From assembly GCA_964505325.1 (NCBI GenBank), contig CAZDHT010000050.1:1-25474 (forward strand): 25,474 nt of DNA. Reading direction: 5' to 3'. The first letter of the stretch is position 1; every line of letters begins with the position of its first letter. Positions 1 through 8,631 of this stretch are shown in pieces. This stretch comes from CAZDHT01 sp964505325 (GTDB lineage: Bacteria > Planctomycetota > PUPC01). A program made the translations under genes and the position numbers. A model generated the notes under the pieces. It was not told the origin of the DNA, made no database searches, and saw only the letters and a program-made list of their open reading frames with translations.

Positions 1-1
1 C

Positions 2-3000
2 GCCTACCGCATCATGGCCGACGGCAACATCGTCAGCGACACGAAGATCATCCAGGTGAACCGCGCCGACGATCTGAAGATCACGGCGAAGCTCGACAAG
101 GACACCTACCGTCCCGCCGAGAAGGCGCTGCTGAAGTTCATCGTCACCCGCTCCGACGGCGCGCCGGCGCCCGCCGCGCTGAGCCTGGCGGGGGTGGACG
201 AGGCAGTATTCGCCCTGCACGAGATGCGGCCGGGGCTGGAGCGGATCTACTTCGCGCTTCAGGAAGAGATCCTGAAGCCGCGTTACGAGATCCACGCGCA
301 GTTCCCCGCGACACCGAACGACGCCGTCGTGCCGGAGGTCGAGCAGACGCCGGAGCGCGAAGAGGCGACGGTCGTCCTCTTCTCCGCCGCGGAGGGCGCC
401 GCGGCGCCGAAGCGCGACGCCGCCGAGACGTTCGCTGCCCGACAGCAGCGCTACGAGCGCGAGGAAGAAGAGCACTACCGGAGCCTCGCAAGAGCCGGCT
501 TGCTGGCGCCGTTCGGCCTGTTCCTGCTGCTGATGCTGCCGCTCTTCGCGTACGCCGCGCTCAAGCTGTTCCGCCACGCTCCCATCGACGGCGCCGGTTC
601 GGACGTTCACGCTCTCCGCCGGGCGGGGACGGGCGTCGGCGTCTGGTGGGCGCTCGGCCTCTACTCACCCATCGCGGCCGGGTTTTTCGTCGGCGTCATC
701 GCAGAGAACCTGCACCTCTCTGCGGTAGGCACGTACGTCCTGTGGGCGGCGGGCCTCGCCGCAGCGTGCATGCTCGGCTTCCTCATCGCGGCCGTTGTCC
801 GGTTCCGCCGCCGCGACGCGGCCCAGGGCGTGCCGGCTCTTCGGAAGCTCGTCGCTCTTCTGCCGGTCGCCTACGTCCTCGCCTGGGGCGGCCTTGCTGC
901 CGTGGGCATCGCCGCCGGCGAGCGCCTCCTCACCGAGTCGTCCGCCTGGTCCTGCGTTGGATGGACGGCAGTAGCGGCCAGCCTCGCGGTCGGGGCGCTG
1001 GCGGCGGGGTACCACTGTGCCACGCGCCGCGTCTCCGTCGGGGGGTGGTTCTGGCTGGCGCTGAGCCGGGCGGTGGTCGCGGCGCTACCGGCCGCCCTGC
1101 TGGTGGTGTCGCTGAGCAGCGTGCGGGTGCCGTCGGCGGCGGCGCGCGACGAGGCGCGCGGCCTCGCGGCCGACTTCGCCGCCGCGATGGAGCCGGGCAT
1201 TGACATGGACATGGCGGCCAGGATGCCCACGCCGGCGGAGCGCGAGCGCGCCGGCGAGCCGGCCAAGGGCCTGAAGGCGCCGACGCGGGTGCGGCGGTTT
1301 TTCCCCGAGACGCTGCTCTGGCGGCCGGAACTCATCACCGACCCGGCCGGCCGGGCGCAACTCGAGATCCCGCTCGCCGACTCGATCACTACCTGGCGGA
1401 TCGCGATGAGCGCCGTCTCGAAGCGCGGCGAGCTCGGCGCCGGCCAACTCCCGCTCCGCGTGTTCCAGGATTTCTTCGTGGACATCGACTTCCCGGTCGC
1501 ACTGACGCAGAACGACTTCGTCAGCGTGCCGGTGGCGGTCTACAACTACATGAGCAAGCCACAGACGGTTCGGCTGGAGGTGCAGCGCGGCGACTGGTTC
1601 GAGCTGACCGGCCCACCGACCCAGACGCTCCGGATCGACCCGAAGCAGATCACCAGCGTCCACTTCGGCATCCGGGCGCGAAAGCCCGGCCGCCATTCGC
1701 TCCTGCTCAAGGCCCACGGCAGCGAGATGGCCGACGCGGTCGAGCGGCGCGTCATCGTCCGGCCGGACGGCAAGGAGTTCATCGAGACGATCAACGGGCG
1801 CCTCGCCGAGAATCTCAGCCAGGAGCTGGTCATCCCCGAGGAAGCCATCGATGGCGCCAACGACCTGCTCGTCAAGATTTACCCCGGTGCGTTCAGCCAG
1901 GTGGTCGAGGGGCTCGACGGCATCTTCCAGATGCCGTTCGGCTGTTTCGAGCAAACCTCGTCGGCGACGTATCCCAACATCCTGGTGCTGGACTACATGC
2001 GCCGCACGAAGCAGATCAAGCCGGACATCGAGATGAAGGCGCTCAACTACATCAACCTCGGCTACCAGCGGCTGCTGTCGTACGAGGTCAAAGGCGGCGG
2101 GTTCGAGTGGTTCGGCAAAGCCCCCGCCCATACCGTCCTCACCGCCTACGGCCTGATGGAGTTCACCGATATGGCGAAGGTGTACGACATCGACCGGGCG
2201 GTGATCACGCGGACGCGGAATTGGCTGTACTCGCAGCAGAGACCGGACGGCGCGTGGGCGCCGACCCAGGGCGGCATCGCCGAGGGCGCCATCAATCAGT
2301 TCCAGGGCGCGGTGCTGCGGACCACCGCCTACATCGCCTGGGCCATGGCCGAGTCGGGCGAGAGCGACAGCCGCATGCAGCGGGCGCTTGAGTACATCTT
2401 GAAGAACGCCCGCAGCGAGGACGACACCTATACCGTGGCGCTGTGCGCCAACGCCATGATCGCCGCCGACCGGTCCGAGGCCAAGCGGTTCCTCGACCAG
2501 CTCGACGCCGGGAAGAAGGTCGACGGCGAGCTGGTGCACTGGACCAGCAGCGCGAAGGGCCTCACCCATTCTTACGGCAACGTGCTCGAGATCGAGACCA
2601 CCGCACTGGCCGCGTACGCCATGCTCAAGTCCGGCCGTCACACCGGCACCGCCCACAAGGCGCTCGCCTGGCTCATCGCAAACAAGGACCCGCGAGGGAC
2701 GTGGCACTCGACCCAGGCGACCGTCCACGCCATGCGCGCGCTGCTGGCCGGGGGCGGCGCCAGCGGCGAAGTGAAGGGCGAGGTCAACGTGACCATCACG
2801 GCCAACGGCAGGGTCGCCAAGGAGCTCAAGATCACCGAGGAGACGAGCGACGTCTTCCACCTGGTCAGCTTGCGGCCGTTCGTCAAGACGGGCAAGAACA
2901 TCGTCGCGCTCGAAGCCGCCGGCAAAGGCAACCTGGCCTACCAGATCGTCGCCACCCACTACCGGCCCTGGCCGAGGGAAGCTCGGCCGGCGCCGCAGAA

Positions 3001-3382
3001 GGAACTGACCATCGACGTGGACTACAACACCCGGAGCCTGAAGAGCGACGACACGCTCAAGGCGACGGTGACGATCGGCTACAACCGGCCCGGGGTGGCG
3101 AACATGACCATCGTCGACCTGGGGATTCCGCCCGGATTCGCCGTGATGCCCGAGGCGTTCGCGGGCCTGAAAGACAAGGGGGTGATCGAGCGCTACTCGA
3201 TGACCGGCCGCCAGGTGATCCTGTACTTCCGCGAGATCCGGAGCGGCAAGCCGATCACGTTCGAGTACCGGCTCCGTGCCAAGTTCCCCGTCAAGGTCAA
3301 GACCCCGCAGTCGGTCGTCTACCAGTACTACGAGCCCGAGCTGCGCGACGTGGCAGAGCCGGTCGAGCTGGTGGTGCGGTAG
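2..3382 (+). CDS. Alpha-2-macroglobulin family protein, 5'-truncated, with six-helix membrane insert
   Basis: This is the C-terminal part of a large bacterial alpha-2-macroglobulin; the reading frame is open to the window edge, so the true start lies upstream. Family members trap proteases in the cell envelope through an internal thioester. Residues are counted from the Met codon at nt 14. Residues 1-100 look like the end of the bait-region domain (ALSLAGVDEAVFAL). Six hydrophobic segments follow at about 163-185, 208-232, 239-264, 279-302, 309-333 and 345-370. The macroglobulin domain (FFPETLLWRPELITDPAG) starts near 434. The thioester motif GCFEQ at 643-647 keeps Cys644 and Gln647. A helical thioester domain runs to about 930, and a receptor-binding-like domain lies at about 1035-1115. 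The odd part is the membrane insert between the bait-type and macroglobulin domains. An even helix number would keep both flanks on the same side of the membrane. The family call is firm; the topology is inferred. Confidence 0.93.
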   Translation, partial: AYRIMADGNIVSDTKIIQVNRADDLKITAKLDKDTYRPAEKALLKFIVTRSDGAPAPAALSLAGVDEAVFALHEMRPGLERIYFALQEEILKPRYEIHAQFPATPNDAVVPEVEQTPEREEATVVLFSAAEGAAAPKRDAAETFAARQQRYEREEEEHYRSLARAGLLAPFGLFLLLMLPLFAYAALKLFRHAPIDGAGSDVHALRRAGTGVGVWWALGLYSPIAAGFFVGVIAENLHLSAVGTYVLWAAGLAAACMLGFLIAAVVRFRRRDAAQGVPALRKLVALLPVAYVLAWGGLAAVGIAAGERLLTESSAWSCVGWTAVAASLAVGALAAGYHCATRRVSVGGWFWLALSRAVVAALPAALLVVSLSSVRVPSAAARDEARGLAADFAAAMEPGIDMDMAARMPTPAERERAGEPAKGLKAPTRVRRFFPETLLWRPELITDPAGRAQLEIPLADSITTWRIAMSAVSKRGELGAGQLPLRVFQDFFVDIDFPVALTQNDFVSVPVAVYNYMSKPQTVRLEVQRGDWFELTGPPTQTLRIDPKQITSVHFGIRARKPGRHSLLLKAHGSEMADAVERRVIVRPDGKEFIETINGRLAENLSQELVIPEEAIDGANDLLVKIYPGAFSQVVEGLDGIFQMPFGCFEQTSSATYPNILVLDYMRRTKQIKPDIEMKALNYINLGYQRLLSYEVKGGGFEWFGKAPAHTVLTAYGLMEFTDMAKVYDIDRAVITRTRNWLYSQQRPDGAWAPTQGGIAEGAINQFQGAVLRTTAYIAWAMAESGESDSRMQRALEYILKNARSEDDTYTVALCANAMIAADRSEAKRFLDQLDAGKKVDGELVHWTSSAKGLTHSYGNVLEIETTALAAYAMLKSGRHTGTAHKALAWLIANKDPRGTWHSTQATVHAMRALLAGGGASGEVKGEVNVTITANGRVAKELKITEETSDVFHLVSLRPFVKTGKNIVALEAAGKGNLAYQIVATHYRPWPREARPAPQKELTIDVDYNTRSLKSDDTLKATVTIGYNRPGVANMTIVDLGIPPGFAVMPEAFAGLKDKGVIERYSMTGRQVILYFREIRSGKPITFEYRLRAKFPVKVKTPQSVVYQYYEPELRDVAEPVELVVR

Positions 3383-3472
3383 GCGGAGACGGTGGGAAGG
3401 TCAGGGCGCCCCCGCTGGACGGCGGAAAAAAGGTTCATCTCTCAATACCGGGGACATGGTCATTCGGATGCC

Positions 3473-3555
3473 TGTCGTGGACAAACAGGAATGTTTGTCC
3501 TACCACAGATGCCGACGCGCAGGGGTAGGACAAGCATTCTTGCTTGTCCAGAACA
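3473..3555. repeat. Inverted pair of REP-like hairpins
   Basis: Two perfect 9-bp-stem hairpins lie 27 bases apart. The first has arms GGACAAACA (3479-3487) and TGTTTGTCC (3492-3500) with loop GGAA. The second has arms GGACAAGCA (3528-3536) and TGCTTGTCC (3541-3549) with loop TTCT. The first is followed by TACC and the second is preceded by its complement GGTA. The reverse complement of the second therefore aligns with the first along its whole length, with few changes. This head-to-head arrangement is that of a BIME made of two REP sequences. REP elements are usually mobilised by RAYT transposases; none is visible here. The pair begins 90 bases after the macroglobulin stop and could protect or end that transcript. 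Confidence 0.75.
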
Positions 3556-3848
3556 GTCATTGCCTCGGGCACGGCCATGCGGCTTCAAGAGCATTCCCCG
3601 GAAATGGGAGATGTGCCGGAAACAATGGAGTGGTAAGGCGTTTCCTGCCCAGTCTTTAGGAAAAACCCCGCCAGAAAACCGGAAAAGTCCGCCGCAGAGG
3701 CGAACAAAATGCCCTCGCCATGCGTCTAAATAGTGGCAGCGGGAGCCGCTCCCTCATCCCGGCTCACGTCCTCGCGTTCACCGGCAAGGCGGCGGAACAG
3801 ATGCCAGACCGATGTGCGCACAGTTCTGGTCGCCTGTGGCAGGGCCAG

Positions 3849-4039
3849 AATCTGTGCCGGGCGCAGATTTCACGTTCTGCGCCCACGGCTCTGCGCCGAC
3901 GGCTCTTTGACAACGTAAGTGGTTCTATGGAGAGGAGTTGCTGCCTGCGCGGCGGCGCCGGGATCTGCGCTCGGCGCAGATTTCGGGCTTCTGTCTTCGA
4001 AGGAAGCGGCCGAACGAAATCTGTGCCCGGCACAGGTTT
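3849..4039. repeat. Three-copy hairpin repeat family
   Basis: Three related imperfect palindromes lie at 3849-3870, 3963-3981 and 4017-4039. Each has an AATCTGYGC-like left arm, a short G/C loop and a GCGCAGATTT-like right arm. Copy 2 is a perfect 8-bp stem (ATCTGCGC / GCGCAGAT) with loop TCG. Copies 1 and 3 need G-T pairs and share the downstream tag TTTCACG. Spacing between equivalent bases is 113 and 56 bases, close to a 2:1 ratio. This unit is distinct in sequence from the GGACAA pair upstream. Confidence 0.7.
3876..3903. repeat. 14-bp tandem duplication
   Basis: The unit TCTGCGCCCACGGC (3876-3889) is followed at once by TCTGCGCCGACGGC (3890-3903), with one C/G difference. It lies between copies 1 and 2 of the hairpin family and shares the TCTGCGCC core with that family's left arm. 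It may be a decayed or slipped copy of the same element. Confidence 0.6.
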
Positions 4040-4143
4040 CACGCGGGTCCGCCGGTCACCCCACCGGATGAGCGGCGGCGCCAGGGGATGGGCCGTCAAC
4101 AGCGGGGGATTGCGACTTGCCATGTGCTGCGCTCCTAGCGGTC

Positions 4144-4695
4144 TCAGCGGATCTTTCGTTCCATCCAGTATTGGGGCTCTTCGTCGAAGCCTCGCTCCTC
4201 GTCTCTCTCACGCACGCCCTCGCGGACGACCTCGAAGCCCATCCTTCTGTAGAGCGCAACGGCACGCGTGTTCGCGTGCTGCACGGTGAGCTTCATGACC
4301 GGTGGGCCGACGGTGACAGCGATCTCGAGCAGCCGCGACATCAACGCGCCGCCGAGCCCGACGCTCTGCCGGCCGCGGCGGATGCAGATGCCGAAGCCGC
4401 TCTCGTCGTCGGCGGCCTTCCACTGATACCACGCATAGCCGGCGATGACATCGTTTGGCGCTTCGGCCACGAGACAGACGAAGCACGGATCACCCGCGCG
4501 CCCCGCCTTCTTCGCCGCTGCCGCGCGGGTCAGGTCGTGAGGGAGGTAGAAGCGCATGTCTTCGCGCGGCACGGATTCGTACAGGTTGCCCAGCGCCTCG
4601 GCATCCGCCTCGCGCAGGAAGCGGAGCGTCACCGTCCGGCCGTCCTTGAGCGGGACGGACTGCGGCGGGAACTTGACCTGATCCTCTGTCCTCAA
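4144..4695 (-). CDS. GNAT family N-acetyltransferase
   Basis: The 183-residue product is a single GNAT domain that would transfer an acetyl group from acetyl-CoA to an amine of unknown identity. The acetyl-CoA pyrophosphate loop is Q110-S-V-G-L-G115 (pattern Q/RxxGxG/A). The C-terminal ALYRRMGFEVV motif is typical of the family. I chose the TTG start at 4693-4695 because it overlaps the stop of the GH127 gene as TTGA and has GAGG eight bases upstream. An ATT or an internal codon cannot be excluded. The overlap implies translational coupling to the glycosidase genes, so the substrate may be a sugar amine or a product of that pathway; this is inference. It has no signal peptide and is presumably cytoplasmic. 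Confidence 0.85.
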   Translation of the reverse strand: MRTEDQVKFPPQSVPLKDGRTVTLRFLREADAEALGNLYESVPREDMRFYLPHDLTRAAAAKKAGRAGDPCFVCLVAEAPNDVIAGYAWYQWKAADDESGFGICIRRGRQSVGLGGALMSRLLEIAVTVGPPVMKLTVQHANTRAVALYRRMGFEVVREGVRERDEERGFDEEPQYWMERKIR

Positions 4696-6605
4696 TGTCG
4701 CTGCCTCAATGTCGGGAACTCGGTGACGCGGAGGTTGGTGCAGCCGTATGGGACAAGCGTCAGGTTCTCCGGTGGCTCGGACGATTCGACGGGGCTCTCG
4801 GGCGTATCGCCGGCAGAATGCTGCTCGATCTGCCACTCGGGCAGCCGGCGGCCTTCGACTGTCGCCGTCACGGGCGCGCCGTCCGGCGAGAACGGGCGAG
4901 CGCCTACTGGATGCTCGGCGAACGCCACGTCGCTCTCCAGCGTCTGGTGGTCCACGTCGAGTGCGTAGTTCCACGGCGTGGTCGGGTAGACCTCCCAGTC
5001 GGCGTGAGGGAGCTCGCGGAGCGGCTGGTCGTCGTGGACGCGCTTCCACTCTTCGCCGATCTTCAGGGCGTAGACAATCGGGCCGCGATGGATCGCGAGG
5101 GCGTTGTGGTGGCGGCGTTCCGCGCGGGCCCGCATCGGCACGGTCATCGTGATCTCCGTCGTGCCGGTCCACTCGCGGTAGATGGCGTAATAGATGTCGC
5201 GGTGCTCCGGGACATGCTCCTCGCCGCCGACGAGGATTCGGGCGTCGGCCGCCCACGCCGGAACGCGGAGATTCAGCGCGAACGTGACCGGCCGGTCGGT
5301 GGTGACCGCGAAGCGAAGCGTCTCGCGGAAGGGGTATTCGGTGTCGAGCTTCGCCTCGATCTTCGCGCCGTGGATCTCGGTCGTCGCGACGCTGGGTGCG
5401 TAGGCGACAGCGGCGAGACCGTGCTCGTGCCGCATCCACAGGTGCGAGGCAAGTTTCGGCCAGCCTTGACTCAGGTCGGCCGTGCAGCAGCCGTAGTTCG
5501 GCTCGAGCCCGAACAGGTTTGCCTCGGGGCCGTTGGTGGTCCACGAGCACGTCTCGCGGTCGCGGATGCTGCATTCGACCTGGTTCACCTGCTGGTCGTA
5601 CTGGTGCGCCCACATGTCGGGAGAGAACGTGGCAGGCAGCGCGTTGAAGGCGATGTTCTCCAGGCGGTCGCCGAACGCCGGGGCGCCGAGGATAGTGAGC
5701 AGGACCTCGAGCGAGTACATGTACTCGACCACCGCGCACAACTCCGTTCCCTGGATGGGGCTCCGGCCCGCGAGGCACTCGTCGCCGGAGAAGACGCCGG
5801 TCACCATCCCGTGATGTTCGTCGAGCTGCTGGATCAGGCGGTACGCGGCGTCGGAGTCGGCCTCGTCTCCTGTGAGCCGCGACCACAGCGCGGGCGCCTT
5901 GAGCGCCATGGCGTTGTTGACCACGTGGCTCATGTAGCTCCAGCGGCCCTTGGGCGTGGGCGCCGTGCACGGCCAGCGTTCGAAGAAAGTCGTGTAGTCG
6001 AATCCCTGGGCGTGGAGCTTCACCGCGAGATCGAGCAGCCACGCCTCGCCGGTCCGTTCGTACAGCCAGTAGATGGGGATGAGGCACTCGAACCAGCGGA
6101 ACATCGCCCAGTCGAAGAGCGGCGCGCTGTCGATGCAGGTGTCGATCTTGCGGAGAGCACGCTCGACGGTGAGGATGACGCGTTCGTCGCCGGTGGCTTC
6201 GTGGTACTGAATCAGGGCTTTGTGGATGAGGAACTGTGGCCAGAGATCGTAGCGGCCGGCGTCCGGCTTGTTGCCTCGGTGCTCCTGGCGCGGGCCGAGC
6301 CAGCCGTCTTGCCCCTGGTGGGTGATGATGAAGTCGATGTAGCCGATCACCTTCTCCTTGAGCGCCGAATCGTCGAGCAGGAACGCGAGCGGGACGACCC
6401 CGTCGAGCCAGTACGGGGCGCGCTCCCAGCCGTCGGCGTCGCCGCCGAACCACCGGCTGCGCTGGATGTCCGGCCAGAACTCATCGAGGTGCCCGCTCAG
6501 GCCGTCGGCCTGGATGCGGAGCTGGTCGCGGAGCCAGCCCGCCGGGCGGACGCGGCCCAGCGGCAGCGGCCGGAAACAGAGCGGCTGTAGCTCATCGGCT
6601 TTCAT
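4692..6605 (-). CDS. GH127 family glycoside hydrolase (beta-L-arabinofuranosidase-like, DUF1680)
   Basis: The 637-residue protein belongs to the GH127/DUF1680 family, whose characterised members remove beta-L-arabinofuranose with a zinc-bound cysteine nucleophile. The E-x-C motif is Glu288-Leu-Cys290 (GTELCAVVEYMYSLE) and the Cys pair is Cys373-Cys374 (NYGCC). Their spacing matches the Glu338/Cys340/Cys417/Cys418 zinc site of HypBA1, making Cys373 the likely nucleophile. Glu276 is a candidate acid/base. The N-terminal part is an alpha/alpha barrel and there is no signal peptide, so action on imported oligosaccharides is likely. I chose the ATG at 6603-6605, preceded by AAGGAAG; a GTG lies one codon earlier. 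The start overlaps the GH31 stop by 14 bases. Family members act on other sugars too, so the substrate is uncertain. Confidence 0.92.
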   Translation of the reverse strand: MKADELQPLCFRPLPLGRVRPAGWLRDQLRIQADGLSGHLDEFWPDIQRSRWFGGDADGWERAPYWLDGVVPLAFLLDDSALKEKVIGYIDFIITHQGQDGWLGPRQEHRGNKPDAGRYDLWPQFLIHKALIQYHEATGDERVILTVERALRKIDTCIDSAPLFDWAMFRWFECLIPIYWLYERTGEAWLLDLAVKLHAQGFDYTTFFERWPCTAPTPKGRWSYMSHVVNNAMALKAPALWSRLTGDEADSDAAYRLIQQLDEHHGMVTGVFSGDECLAGRSPIQGTELCAVVEYMYSLEVLLTILGAPAFGDRLENIAFNALPATFSPDMWAHQYDQQVNQVECSIRDRETCSWTTNGPEANLFGLEPNYGCCTADLSQGWPKLASHLWMRHEHGLAAVAYAPSVATTEIHGAKIEAKLDTEYPFRETLRFAVTTDRPVTFALNLRVPAWAADARILVGGEEHVPEHRDIYYAIYREWTGTTEITMTVPMRARAERRHHNALAIHRGPIVYALKIGEEWKRVHDDQPLRELPHADWEVYPTTPWNYALDVDHQTLESDVAFAEHPVGARPFSPDGAPVTATVEGRRLPEWQIEQHSAGDTPESPVESSEPPENLTLVPYGCTNLRVTEFPTLRQRH

Positions 6606-8631
6606 CACAGGCTTCCTTCAGTTCGCGGATGGCGTCGATGGCGGGCATCAACACACGGCTGCCCGGCCGGTCCGTGACGAACACGGGGACGCTGTCGAGC
6701 GGCGCGGGATACGAGGCGAGCTGGATAGGGCCGCGGAACTTGTTGCCAGTCAACAGGTTATGCCACGTGCCGGACGGCAGATACACGTTGCGCGATTCGA
6801 CACGCTCGAGAACCGGCGCGACGAGGAGGTCCTCACCCAGGAAGTACTGGTCTTCAATCCCCCATGCGAGCTTGTCGTTCGGGCAGTGAAGGAACATGTG
6901 CCGCATCAGCGGCAGGCCCGCGGCGCACCCGATGTGCGATTGCTCCACAAGGTACGGGATCAAGGCGTAGTGGATTTTCGAATAGAGCCGATAGATGTCG
7001 ATCGTCCGCGGATAAAAATCGTACGGCCGCGTAACCGTTCCGTGCGTGGACATCACCGGGCCGAGGCAGGCAAGTTGCGCTCCACGGACGAAGACCTCCG
7101 GCTCGGGGTTGCTCTCCGGGTCCTTCGCGGGCATGTAGCCGCCGAGGTCGTGGCCCATGAACGGGACGCCCGAGAGCCCGGCGCTCAGGGCGGCGGCGAG
7201 GATGGCCCGGAGGTAGCGGAACTCGCGGAGCTGGTCGCCGCACCACGCAAACGGGTATCGGGCGGCGCCGATCCCGCCGCCACGGCTCCAGCACACCCCG
7301 CCCTCGGGGCGCTTCTCCTGGAACAGCCGATACATCATCGTGTTGTACTTGACCGGATAGTAGTGGTGCATTCCGCGCGCGGTGCGGCCATCGTGAAGCG
7401 CGAGTTCGTCGTGCTCGGGGAACTGCTCGCAGAAGTCGATCTTGGCGCCGTCCACACCGATCTCGTCGAGCAGCCGGCCCCATACCTCGCCCGTCCACCA
7501 TCGGACGGCGTCGGGACTGGTGAGATCGATCCAGCGGCTGGTACGTCGGTCGGGCGCGTCGGCCGGGTTGCAGGCCCGCGACTCCGCCAGGTCCAACGCG
7601 CCGTCAGTTGTCCTCGTGCAGAACGGTTCGGTGCCCTCGGCCTCCGCGATGAGCGGGCCGCGCACGCGCCCGCACGCGTCGTAAACCAGCGCCTTCTTGC
7701 CCCAGGCGTGCAGCTCATCGACGAGCGCCTTGAGTTCGTCGTAGCGTTCGCTGTCGTAGGTCGGCCATCCCTCGAGGATAACACCCGACCACGGCAGGTC
7801 GAACTCGTCCATCTTTCGGACCATCTGACGGACACCCTCCGGCGTGCAGAACTCCTTCGTTCGTCCGTGGCGGCTGACCAGCACGCCAAAGGCCCATTCG
7901 GGCGGCACCGGCGCGCGGCCGGTCAGTTCAGCAAGCGATGCGAGGATGCGACGCGGCGAGTCGTCCACGAACACGTACAGGTCGAGCGGCGCTTCCAGGT
8001 CGGATATCTCCCAGCGATCGGGGTCGTCCGTGCCCAGATCGATGGTCATCCCTTCGAGACGATTGACAAAGAGCCCGTAGCCGGCGGTGCTGAGGACGAA
8101 CGGGATGGGCAGGTAGCTGTTGCCCTCGGTCTCGAGCCATCGGTCCTCGGCCCAGATGACGGCCCGCCTGCCGCGTTGGTCGACGGCGTTGAAGCGCTCG
8201 CCCGTGCCGTACAGCCGCGCGTGGCGCCGGAGCGACCCTGCGATTTGCAGCGTGTCGCCCTCTATCGACAGCTCCTCGATCTCAGCGCGCGGGCGACGGT
8301 CCACGCCGAGGAAGACCAGCCTGAACGGATCGGCGAACAACTCGACGCTCGATTCGCAATCCGGCGACGCAATCCGCCACGCACCCGGGCCGAACTCGTC
8401 CAGGGCCAGTGGAGCGGGGTCCGCTCGGATCTCCTCGCCCAGTTCCGCGGCCAGGAGTTGGGCGGCGCCGCGGCTGTCGAACGTTCCGTCGGCGCGCGAC
8501 ATCTGCAACCGCCACCCGTTGGCAAGCGGGCGGCTGACCCTGAACTCTCGCGCGGGGCCGTCCGCGCTGAGCGCCGTCCACCGGACGCAAGTGTCCTTGG
8601 ACTCCACGTCGCCAATTCGGTCGAAGTTCAT
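6592..8631 (-). CDS. GH31 family glycoside hydrolase (alpha-xylosidase/alpha-glucosidase-like)
   Basis: This is a GH31 retaining alpha-glycosidase of 679 residues from the ATG at 8629-8631. The GH31 N-terminal beta domain (about 30-235) precedes the catalytic barrel. The nucleophile is Asp399 in GAKIDFCEQFPEH and the acid/base is Asp466 in WCGDQ. The 67-residue spacing and the sequence after the nucleophile (HDGRTARGMHHYYPVKYN) resemble the E. coli alpha-xylosidase YicI, whose pair is Asp416/Asp482. No signal peptide is seen, so it is probably cytoplasmic. In-frame GTG codons at 8659-8661 and 8638-8640 could add 10 or 3 residues; no start has a strong ribosome binding site. It is first in the GH31-GH127-GNAT operon and probably works with GH127 on plant-type arabinose/xylose oligosaccharides. 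The exact linkage is not resolved. Confidence 0.93.
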   Translation of the reverse strand: MNFDRIGDVESKDTCVRWTALSADGPAREFRVSRPLANGWRLQMSRADGTFDSRGAAQLLAAELGEEIRADPAPLALDEFGPGAWRIASPDCESSVELFADPFRLVFLGVDRRPRAEIEELSIEGDTLQIAGSLRRHARLYGTGERFNAVDQRGRRAVIWAEDRWLETEGNSYLPIPFVLSTAGYGLFVNRLEGMTIDLGTDDPDRWEISDLEAPLDLYVFVDDSPRRILASLAELTGRAPVPPEWAFGVLVSRHGRTKEFCTPEGVRQMVRKMDEFDLPWSGVILEGWPTYDSERYDELKALVDELHAWGKKALVYDACGRVRGPLIAEAEGTEPFCTRTTDGALDLAESRACNPADAPDRRTSRWIDLTSPDAVRWWTGEVWGRLLDEIGVDGAKIDFCEQFPEHDELALHDGRTARGMHHYYPVKYNTMMYRLFQEKRPEGGVCWSRGGGIGAARYPFAWCGDQLREFRYLRAILAAALSAGLSGVPFMGHDLGGYMPAKDPESNPEPEVFVRGAQLACLGPVMSTHGTVTRPYDFYPRTIDIYRLYSKIHYALIPYLVEQSHIGCAAGLPLMRHMFLHCPNDKLAWGIEDQYFLGEDLLVAPVLERVESRNVYLPSGTWHNLLTGNKFRGPIQLASYPAPLDSVPVFVTDRPGSRVLMPAIDAIRELKEACDESR

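Larger units (their letters stand above)
3383..4143. other. Repeat-rich non-coding region
   Basis: A 761-base stretch lies between the macroglobulin stop and the stop of the GNAT gene on the opposite strand. Short open frames occur on both strands, but they are rich in Arg, Ser and Pro, match no family I recognise, and simply translate the hairpin repeats listed separately. I see no rRNA or tRNA. A small palindrome, GGGAG-CCG-CTCCC, lies at about 3742-3754. The genes on both sides are transcribed toward this region, so it may hold transcription end points, but I see no stem followed by a T-run. Confidence 0.7.

Noticed and set aside
1085..2959. 624-codon open frame on the minus strand inside the macroglobulin gene
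   Set aside because: Its translation is low-complexity and rich in Asp, Arg, Gly and Val with no recognisable domain; it is the antisense shadow of the clear macroglobulin frame in GC-rich DNA.
3408..3432. Possible terminator after the macroglobulin gene (CCGC...GCGG followed by AAAAAA)
   Set aside because: The stem is only four base pairs, and the run is A rather than T on the coding strand.
3479..4039. CRISPR array as an explanation of the intergenic repeats
   Set aside because: The repeats are short, diverged hairpins with unequal spacing, and no cas gene is present.
3720..4289. Small open frames on both strands in the repeat-rich region
   Set aside because: They translate the hairpin copies (repeated QNLCRAQI- and KSVPGTGF-like peptides), lack good ribosome binding sites and show no domain.
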